A DNA stretch of 64,000 bases from Bacillota bacterium (GTDB taxonomy: Bacteria; Bacillota; UBA4882; UBA8346), in contig JAEYGI010000040.1 in NCBI GenBank assembly GCA_023402395.1, positions 1 through 64,000 of the forward strand, read 5' to 3'. Made by a program: the position numbers and the translations under genes. This document shows positions 57,895 through 64,000 of this stretch, piece by piece. The notes under the pieces were generated by a model, which made no database searches, was not told the DNA's origin, and saw nothing but the letters and a program-made list of their open reading frames with translations. Position 1 is the stretch's first letter; every line of letters begins with the position of its first letter.

Positions 57895-59232
57895 ATGAAG
57901 TTACGACGATTGGCAACCTGGTGCGTTCTGACGTTACTGGTGGCGGTCTTGAGCGCGCCGGTCACGGTCTTCGGCCAGAAAAAGAAGGCCGGCGAGGCCG
58001 GGGTGACCATCAAGGTTTGGGGAGCGGTCCAGGAGGATCAGGGCGTCTCCGAACTGCTGGCCAATTTTATGAAAGAGAACCCGAACATTAAGGCCGAATA
58101 TGTCTTTTACAAAAACGATCCGGCTGGCAACACCAAACTGAGCACGGCTCTGATGGCCGGCGACGATGTCGATGTGTTCATCAATTACGGCGCCCGGCGA
58201 ATCGATCCCCGGGCCAAGGGCGGCCAGGCGCTCGATCTGACTCCCTACATCACCAAAGACCGGTTGAATATGAAAGAGAATTTCGGGACCGACTTCTTTA
58301 CCCTTGACGGCAAGGTCTACGCGCTGCCGGCCAGCACCCTGAAGACCCTGGTCTGGATCAACCAGCAAGCCTTAACCGAGGCTGGGCTGACTCTGCCCAA
58401 GAAGGACTGGACCTGGGAGGATTATAAGGAGTACGCCCGGAAGCTGACCAAAGGCGACGGGGCGAATAAACGGTACGGCTCCATCTGGTTTGATCCGGGC
58501 TATTCCTTTACCACGCCGGCGCGGGGATTGCTAGGGGCCAATTATTACTACAAGGCGGACGGCACTTCCAATTTCGACCATCCGGCCTTCAAAATGTCGT
58601 TAGCGTACAAGCTGGAACTGGAGAACCAACTGAAGGTCCAGGAGAACCGGATCGAGTTTTTGATGGCCAAAATGAACTACTGGTCGGAGTTTTTCACCGG
58701 CAAGGCGGCGCTGATGATCGGATCCGACGCCATGCTCCGGCACGCGCTGAACCAAAAGGATTATCCCCGGAACTGGAAAGTGGCTTTCGCCAATCTCCCC
58801 CGCTATGACCAGAATACCAAAGTAAATTATATGGGGCGGACCTTCTTTGACTACATCGCGGTCAGCAAGAACAGCAAAAATAAGGACGCCGCCTGGAAGC
58901 TCGCCAAATATTGGGCCACCAAGGGTTCGATCTATATGTTCAAATACGGGCGGGGCTCGGCCTGGAAGAAGACGGATGTCGGCAAAGTATCGGAACTGAT
59001 CATCAACGCCGAGAATCAACGGCTGTTCGACATGGCGAGCTTCAAAAAGGTCTTCCTCGACTATGACAGTCCCGGCTATAACGATAGCGATTTCACCGCC
59101 TACGCCCAGATCGACCAGATTATCACCGAAGAATACGAAAAAGCGCAACTGGGTTCGATCACCATCGAGCAGGCGCTGGACAACATGAAAAAGCGGGCTG
59201 ACCGAGAGATCGCCAAGGAAAAAGGGAAATAA
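57895..59232 (+). CDS. Sugar ABC substrate-binding protein (SBP_bac_1)
   Basis: A 445-residue exported protein, AAGGAGG 7 nt before ATG 57895. Type I signal peptide ending near VFGQKK, no lipobox. The fold is shown by TIKVWGAVQEDQGVSELLAN, GDDVDVFINYGARRIDPRA, YALPASTLKTLVWINQQALT and WTWEDYKEYARKLTKGDG. Partner permeases follow. No ATPase is in this operon, so a shared MsmX-like ATPase is likely. Ligand probably an oligosaccharide or sugar acid. Confidence 0.9.
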   Translation: MKLRRLATWCVLTLLVAVLSAPVTVFGQKKKAGEAGVTIKVWGAVQEDQGVSELLANFMKENPNIKAEYVFYKNDPAGNTKLSTALMAGDDVDVFINYGARRIDPRAKGGQALDLTPYITKDRLNMKENFGTDFFTLDGKVYALPASTLKTLVWINQQALTEAGLTLPKKDWTWEDYKEYARKLTKGDGANKRYGSIWFDPGYSFTTPARGLLGANYYYKADGTSNFDHPAFKMSLAYKLELENQLKVQENRIEFLMAKMNYWSEFFTGKAALMIGSDAMLRHALNQKDYPRNWKVAFANLPRYDQNTKVNYMGRTFFDYIAVSKNSKNKDAAWKLAKYWATKGSIYMFKYGRGSAWKKTDVGKVSELIINAENQRLFDMASFKKVFLDYDSPGYNDSDFTAYAQIDQIITEEYEKAQLGSITIEQALDNMKKRADREIAKEKGK

Positions 59233-59316
59233 GACGCGGCCTAAACCGCAACCGTTGAGGGATGAAGCCGATTCATCCCTCATTTCAACCATACATTTCG
59301 TCAAGGTGGGCTAATT

Positions 59317-60231
59317 ATGGGCAAACGACAATCGGAACGCGGCCTGTCCAGGCAATGGCGCGACGACATTACCGGGTACTTATTTCTGCTTCCGAGTCTG
59401 CTGGGTTTTATCGCCTTTATCGCGGCGCCGGTCGTGATCTCGTTGATTTTGTCATTTACTCAATGGGACCTGGTCTCGGGATTTAAAGGCATCAAATTCA
59501 TCGGGCTGGGAAATTACGCGCAGATGGCCGAGGACGAATGGTTCGTCAGTTCGTTCCGGAACAATCTTTTCTATACGGGATTGCTGGTCCCGGTCGCCTT
59601 GGGGCTTGGCCTTTATTTCGCCAAGGTTCTCAATGACCGGATCTGGATGAAACAGTTATTGCGGACGGTCTTTTTCATGCCGTACATTTCAAATATCGTC
59701 GCCGTCTCGGTGGTCTGGATGGCGTTATTTCATCCGGGCCGGGGACCGATCAATTACTTCCTGCGGTTGATCGGGATCGCCGATCCGCCGTTGTGGCTTG
59801 CCAGCGACCAGTGGGCGTTGCCAGCGATTACGATCATCGGCATCTGGATCAACATCGGCTACAATATGGTGATTTACCTGGCGGCGCTGCAAGGGGTCCC
59901 CCGGGAACTGTATGAGGCCTGCGAGATCGACGGCGCGACCGGATTCCACAAGTTCTGGCGGATCACCTTTCCGCTGCTATCGCCGACAACCTTCTTTCTG
60001 CTGATCACCGGGATCATCAATTCCTTCAAAGTTTTCGGGCCGGTGAACATTATCACTCAGGGCGGCCCCGGAACCGCCACCACGGTTTTGGTCTATTACA
60101 TGTACACCGCGGCGTTCCGTTTCTACCAGATGGGCTATGCGGCGGCTTTGGCCTGGGTGCTGTTTGTGATGATCTTTATCATTACGATGATTCAGTGGAA
60201 GGGGCAGAAAAAATGGGTCAATTATCTGTGA
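59317..60231 (+). CDS. Sugar ABC permease (MalF/UgpA type)
   Basis: A 304-residue permease with six membrane segments. LFLLPSLLGFIAFIAAPVVI at the N-terminus and the EAA loop YEACEIDGATGFHKFWRITF are CUT1 hallmarks. Its end overlaps the next start by 19 nt. Confidence 0.93.
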   Translation: MGKRQSERGLSRQWRDDITGYLFLLPSLLGFIAFIAAPVVISLILSFTQWDLVSGFKGIKFIGLGNYAQMAEDEWFVSSFRNNLFYTGLLVPVALGLGLYFAKVLNDRIWMKQLLRTVFFMPYISNIVAVSVVWMALFHPGRGPINYFLRLIGIADPPLWLASDQWALPAITIIGIWINIGYNMVIYLAALQGVPRELYEACEIDGATGFHKFWRITFPLLSPTTFFLLITGIINSFKVFGPVNIITQGGPGTATTVLVYYMYTAAFRFYQMGYAAALAWVLFVMIFIITMIQWKGQKKWVNYL

Positions 60232-61091
60232 GGACCGCCGCCCGCCGTTCATTTCTCTCGGTGGCGCAACGGCATTGGCTTCGGAAATTCCTCTACACTG
60301 TAGGCACTGGTCTGATCGGGCTGCTGATGCTGTTGCCGTTCATCTGGATGCTGTCCGCCTCGTTCAAGCGGGAATCGGAGATCTTTGTCTATCCGATCCA
60401 ATGGATCCCGCAGTCCTGGGAATTCCGGAATTACCTTGAGGTCTGGACGGGCCGGGCGCCGTTCGGCTTGTTTTATCTGAACTCGATTAGCGTCGCCTTC
60501 TGGACCGTGCTCGGCCAGGTGCTGACCAGCGCCATGGCGGCCTACGCCTTCGCCAGGATCAACTTTCGCGGCCGGAACGCGGTGTTCCTGCTCTATCTGG
60601 CGACCATGATCATCCCGCCCCAAGTCACGCTGATCCCCAAGTTCATCCTTTTCAACTGGATGGGCCTGCTGGACACCCATCTTTCGGTGATTCTGCCGGG
60701 CGTTTTTTCGGCCTTCGGCGTCTTTATGCTGCGCCAGTTCTTCGTGGCGCTCCCCTTCGAGCTATCGGAGTCGGCCCGGATCGACGGCGCCGGCGAGTTC
60801 CGCATCTGGTGGCAGATCATCATGCCCCTGGCCAAGCCGGCCGTGGCCTCCCTGATCATCCTGGCCTTTGTCTGGACCTGGAATGATTATATGACGCCGC
60901 TGGTCTTTCTGCGCAGCAAGGAACTGTACACCATCCCGCTGGGCCTCGATTACTTCATGGACGATGTCGGGACCGAGTACTCGCTGATCATGGCGGCCGC
61001 GGTATCGGCCGTGGTGCCGCTGGTCCTGGTCTATCTGGCCGGCCAGAAGTTTTTCATTGAAAGCATCGCCGCCAGCGGGATCAAGGGATAA
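60213..61091 (+). CDS. Sugar ABC permease (MalG/UgpE type)
   Basis: A 292-residue permease from ATG 60213 (GGAAGGGG upstream). LPFIWMLSASFKRESEIFVY, YAFARINFRGRNAVFLLYLA and the EAA loop ESARIDGAGEFRIWWQIIMP are typical of the second CUT1 permease. Overlaps the previous gene. Confidence 0.93.
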   Translation: MGQLSVRTAARRSFLSVAQRHWLRKFLYTVGTGLIGLLMLLPFIWMLSASFKRESEIFVYPIQWIPQSWEFRNYLEVWTGRAPFGLFYLNSISVAFWTVLGQVLTSAMAAYAFARINFRGRNAVFLLYLATMIIPPQVTLIPKFILFNWMGLLDTHLSVILPGVFSAFGVFMLRQFFVALPFELSESARIDGAGEFRIWWQIIMPLAKPAVASLIILAFVWTWNDYMTPLVFLRSKELYTIPLGLDYFMDDVGTEYSLIMAAAVSAVVPLVLVYLAGQKFFIESIAASGIKG

Positions 61092-61115
61092 ATCATGGGT
61101 GGGAGGCGTGGTTCA

Positions 61116-62447
61116 ATGTACGATGTGATCGTGGCCGGAGGCGGGGTTTCGGGAAGCGTGGCGGCCATCGCCAGTGCCCGGAACGGCGCTCGGACGCTGT
61201 TGATCGAACGTTACGGTTTCCTGGGAGGAAGCCTGACCAATGCCGGCGTTGGGCCGATGATGACCTTTCACGCCGGGAAGGAGCAGGTAGTGAAGGGAAT
61301 CCCCGCCGAGATCGTGGAGCGGCTGCAAGCGATGGGCGCCTCGCCGGGGCATGTCGCCGATACCATCGGGTATGCTTCGTCAGTGACGCCGTTTGACGCC
61401 GAGAGTCTGAAGCTGTTGCTCGACGAGATGACGCTGGAGAGCGGTTGTGATTTGCTTCTTCACACCATGGTGGCCGGAGCCGCCGTCCAAGATGGCCGCA
61501 TTGCGTCAATTACGATCTGCAATAAAGCGGGTCTCAGTGAATTGGAGGGCAAAGTTTTCATCGACGCCACCGGCGACGCGGACCTAGCGCAGCGGGCCGG
61601 GGTGGATTGTCAGAAAGGACGGGACGCGGACGGCCTGGCGCAACCGATGACCATGAATCTTAAGATCGGCGGGGTTGATCTGAATGCGGTCAAGGCCTAT
61701 ATGAAGGCGCATCCCGGCGAGTTTCTGATCGGCGACCCGCTCGATCTCGACCGCGCGCCCCGGCTGTCGGTCTCCGGGTTTTATTCGATCCTGCGCGAGG
61801 CGATCGCCGGCGGCCGAATCAGCTTTGAACGGGATTTTGTGTTATTCTTTGAAACCAACAGCTTGGGCGAAGTGATTCTGAATATGACCCGGGTGCTGAA
61901 GCTCGACGCCACCCGGCCCGAAGACTTGACCCAGGCCGAGCTTGAGGGGAGAAAACAGGCGCGTCAGGCGTTTCTGTTTCTGAAGCAAAGCGTCCCTGGA
62001 TTTCAAAATGCGGTCTGTCTCGGCACCCCCGCCCAGATCGGGATCCGCGAATCGCGCCGGATCAAGGGAACGTATCGATTGACGGACCAGGATCTCCTCA
62101 CCGGCCGCGACTTCGAGGATGCGATCGCCCGGGGCGGCTATCCCATCGATATTCACAATCCGTCAGGGGATTCCACCGATTCGGTGCACTTGCCTTACGG
62201 CGCGTCCTATCAAATACCCTATCGGTCCTTGTTGAACGACAAGGTTGTCAACCTGGCTGTGGCCGGCCGCTGTATTTCCGCGACCCATGAGGCGGCGGCC
62301 GCGATCCGGGTGTCGCCGATCGCCATGGCCATCGGCCAGGCCGCCGGAACGGCGGCGGCGTTGAGCGTCAAGGCCGGGCGGGATCTGCACCGGATCGATG
62401 TCGCGCAATTGCAAAAAACCTTGCTTGAGCAGAATGCTGTGTTGTAA
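61116..62447 (+). CDS. FAD-dependent oxidoreductase
   Basis: A 443-residue flavoprotein; ATG 61116 is 9 nt after GGGAGG. The FAD dinucleotide-binding loop is DVIVAGGGVSGSVAAIASAR, followed by RTLLIERYGFLGGSLTNAGV, the family block of FAD_oxidored (PF12831). It also has FIDATGDADLAQRAGVDCQ and a C-terminal VAGRCISATHEAAAAIRVSP block. Members are often beside glycan-use ABC operons. Probably oxidises a sugar or sugar acid. No disulfide or Fe-S cysteines are evident. Confidence 0.88.
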   Translation: MYDVIVAGGGVSGSVAAIASARNGARTLLIERYGFLGGSLTNAGVGPMMTFHAGKEQVVKGIPAEIVERLQAMGASPGHVADTIGYASSVTPFDAESLKLLLDEMTLESGCDLLLHTMVAGAAVQDGRIASITICNKAGLSELEGKVFIDATGDADLAQRAGVDCQKGRDADGLAQPMTMNLKIGGVDLNAVKAYMKAHPGEFLIGDPLDLDRAPRLSVSGFYSILREAIAGGRISFERDFVLFFETNSLGEVILNMTRVLKLDATRPEDLTQAELEGRKQARQAFLFLKQSVPGFQNAVCLGTPAQIGIRESRRIKGTYRLTDQDLLTGRDFEDAIARGGYPIDIHNPSGDSTDSVHLPYGASYQIPYRSLLNDKVVNLAVAGRCISATHEAAAAIRVSPIAMAIGQAAGTAAALSVKAGRDLHRIDVAQLQKTLLEQNAVL

Positions 62448-62495
62448 TCGATAAAAAGGGATTATCAATTCATCAAACCAATGGGAGGAATTGGC

Positions 62496-63383
62496 ATGAA
62501 ATTAGCGGGAGTGATCTGTCCAATGGTGACCCCGTTGGACGGGAATCAAAATATCGATGAAGCGGGGACCCGGCGGCTGGTCAACCGGTTGATCGCCAAC
62601 GGCGTCAACGGCCTGTTCCTGCTGGGCACCATGGGAGAATTCCCGATGCTGGTGGAGTCGGAGAAAGAGCGGCTGGTGAAGATCGCGGCCGATGAAAACC
62701 GGGGCCGGGTGCCGCTGTTGGTCAACGTCTCGGCCGAAGGCGTCCGTAAAACCGAACTTTTCCTGGGCAAGGCGCTGGAGGCGGGAGCGGACCTGATCGT
62801 GCTGACCCCGCCCTATTATTACAACACCCGCGACAAGCGGGAGATCCGCGACTATTACCGCTATTTCAGCCGGAACAGCGACCAGCCGCTTTTTATCTAC
62901 GATGCCGGCAAGTACACCAACAATCCGATTCCCGACGACACCCTGATCGAGCTCAGCCACGAAGAGCGGATCGTCGGATTTAAGGGGCAGCTCTTTTCCC
63001 ACCTGCCGGTATTCCGGGAATTGACGGGCCGGGACGATTTCGCGCTTTTCCAGGGCGATGAGGGCGCGCTCGATCTGGCGCTGCGGCTCGGCGCCGACGG
63101 CTTGGTCCCCGGCATCAGCAGTCTGGCCATTGAGCGCTGTGTCCGGCTGTACCGGGAAGCCCTGGAGGGTCAGTTCGCCGCCGCGGCCGCGATCCAGCGG
63201 GAATTGGCCGAGATTCAGCGGGCCGTTTACGGAGCCACCGGCAATCATTGGGGGAACGGCCAGAAATATGCCTTATCGCTGCTGGGCATCTGCGAGGAGC
63301 ATATCGCCACCACTCTGCTGCCAATATCTGACGCCGACAAGGCCGAGATCCGGCGGGCGGTGGAGAAATACCGGATTTCGTAA
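62496..63383 (+). CDS. DapA/NanA-family aldolase (DHDPS-like)
   Basis: A 295-residue class I aldolase; ATG 62496 after GGGAGGAA. KLAGVICPMVTPLDGNQNID, LFLLGTMGEFPMLVESEKER (substrate loop), VLTPPYYYNTRDKREIRDYY, Tyr in PLFIYDAGKYTNNPI and the Schiff-base Lys in VGFKGQLFSHLPVF. The GTTGE loop is GTMGE, so true DapA is less likely than a sugar-acid (keto-deoxy acid) aldolase, as also suggested by the locus. Confidence 0.88.
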   Translation: MKLAGVICPMVTPLDGNQNIDEAGTRRLVNRLIANGVNGLFLLGTMGEFPMLVESEKERLVKIAADENRGRVPLLVNVSAEGVRKTELFLGKALEAGADLIVLTPPYYYNTRDKREIRDYYRYFSRNSDQPLFIYDAGKYTNNPIPDDTLIELSHEERIVGFKGQLFSHLPVFRELTGRDDFALFQGDEGALDLALRLGADGLVPGISSLAIERCVRLYREALEGQFAAAAAIQRELAEIQRAVYGATGNHWGNGQKYALSLLGICEEHIATTLLPISDADKAEIRRAVEKYRIS

Positions 63384-63497
63384 GCGGGATTCGGAAAGGC
63401 GAGGCAAATCCCGGCTCTAATCCTTGGCCAGTTCTAAAAGCCGTCGAAGCAAGAAGCGCAGAGGCCGGTCCCGTTCCCTGGGATACTTGAGTTTCAA

Positions 63498-63702
63498 GGG
63501 GAGCGATTCCCCATCTTGATGGAGCCGGCAAATGAGAAGTGGGAATGGTTCCCCATGGATTTTGAACGGCTCGGGATCGATGGGGAGTGGCTCCCCTTGC
63601 TTGGGGATCCGTTCCCCATCGTCATTTTGTCCCTGAAAATCCGGTGGGAGTGATTCCCCATGCAGCCGAAAGCGCCGCTGCCGTTGGGGGAATTGTTCCC
63701 CT
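63498..63702. repeat. 21-bp register dyad array 4 (GGGA...TCCC mini-hairpins)
   Basis: Words GGGA-n5-TTCCC or variants (GGGAGCGATTCCC, GGGAATGGTTCCC, GGGAGTGGCTCCC, GGGATCCGTTCCC, GGGAGTGATTCCC, GGGAATTGTTCCC) start at 63499, 63541, 63583, 63604, 63646 and 63688. Every distance is 21 or 42 bp; the missing positions hold eroded units. Words are of the same family as those in the middle of array 3. A 133-codon minus-strand frame with G-E-x-L/F-P heptads runs through it; I read this as a by-product of the register. Confidence 0.85.
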
Positions 63703-63909
63703 TGCATTAACATTAACCACAGAAAATGAATGAGCCAATGCTGAAGGAGTATTATGAATGGCGCAAGTATCTTCAAATCATGGTTATCTATATTTAATTC
63801 ATTCCCTTTTTCCCGCAAACGTTGCGGGTTGTTTTTTACAAAAAAAATTTAGGAAAATAAGCAGCAATTATCGACAAACGGCCTGTTACATTGAATTAAG
63901 ATGTGTATT

Positions 63910-63940
63910 GACCGATGTTAACGAACCGTGTTATAATCTT
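63910..63940 (+). promoter_or_regulatory. Promoter for a gene beyond the right edge
   Basis: TTGACC, an 18-bp spacer and TATAAT at about 63910-63939. A further 60 nt downstream GGAGGT (about 63985-63990) is followed by AACGAAAT at the window end, where a start codon is expected at position 63999 or later. Confidence 0.8.
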
Positions 63941-63984
63941 TTTAATTAAGGATGTCCCGGACTATCGGAGATAATGATAATTGA

Positions 63985-64000
63985 TTGGAGGTAACGAAAT
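63985..64000 (+). promoter_or_regulatory. Ribosome binding site of the next gene
   Basis: TGGAGGTAACGAAAT ends the window; the ATG would be completed by the next base. Confidence 0.65.

Noticed and set aside
63417..63818. A 133-codon minus-strand frame with GESLP/GEPFP repeats
   Set aside because: Produced by array 4 in a 21-nt register; no RBS, and the N-terminal part is intergenic-like.
63758..63949. A 63-codon frame before the right-edge promoter
   Set aside because: It overlaps the promoter hexamers and has no convincing RBS or domain.

Overview
The window looks like the chromosome of an anaerobic, spore-former-type Bacillota (Firmicutes). Pointers are an S-box (SAM-I) riboswitch in front of a metI-metC pair, two YezD-like DUF2292 genes, a YesM/YesN two-component system, a LemA/DUF3137 pair, YezG/SUKH immunity genes, many TTG starts with strong AGGAGG ribosome binding sites, and Fe-S, corrinoid and nitrogenase-like enzymes. 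The genus is not identifiable from sequence alone; a Limnochordia/Hydrogenispora-like lineage is only a guess.

Layout. 1-6800: AT-rich accessory DNA with the start of an IS256-like transposase (minus strand) cutting into a repeat array, a row of polymorphic-toxin immunity genes and their broken remnants, a DUF3137/LemA pair and a secreted beta-helix protein. 6960-10750: a divergent unit of an ArsP-like permease and a secreted DUF362 protein (minus strand) facing a ferredoxin-fused aldo/keto reductase plus MerR regulator (plus strand); both divergent promoters have the 19-bp spacer and dyad typical of MerR control. 11050-14402: four-gene module (soluble ABC ATPase, G3E-type GTPase, NifS-like desulfurase, Fe-S protein), probably for metallocluster assembly. 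15345-29123: cysK, a corrinoid protein, a sulfonate/nitrate-type ABC system with extra permeases, a UROD-fold methyltransferase, then nifD-like, nifK-like, nifB and nifH. 29300-36340: decayed permease, metNIQ (metQ frameshifted), two DUF2292 genes, a hydrolase, and a cystine-type ABC transporter. 36430-39098: SAM-I riboswitch and metI-metC. 40137-51519: a sulfate-uptake operon (sbp-cysTWA) and then a sulfate-to-homocysteine operon using a protein thiocarboxylate (hcyS-metY-hcyF-hcyD-sir-tusA-cysH-cysD-cysN). 51620-63383: LacI-controlled carbon-acid/sugar locus (LarA-like racemase, LacI, YesMN, sugar ABC, FAD oxidoreductase, DapA-family aldolase). The window ends with a promoter and RBS for a gene starting just outside.

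How it fits together. From cysK to cysN nearly every gene concerns sulfur: sulfate, cystine, methionine and sulfonate-type uptake, reduction to sulfide, loading of sulfide on a carrier protein, and use of sulfide or thiols to make cysteine, homocysteine and methionine. The nitrogenase-like set lacks nifE, nifN and nifV but has its own nifB, and sits inside this sulfur island, so a carbon-sulfur bond reductase (methylthio-alkane reductase type) is a much better guess than N2 fixation. A corrinoid protein and its methyltransferase in the same stretch suggest methyl-sulfur chemistry.

The most unusual non-coding signal is four intergenic arrays of short dyad words, all locked to an exact 21-bp register (two helical turns), two built of CANNTG words and two of GGSAn(5)TTSCC-type mini-hairpins.
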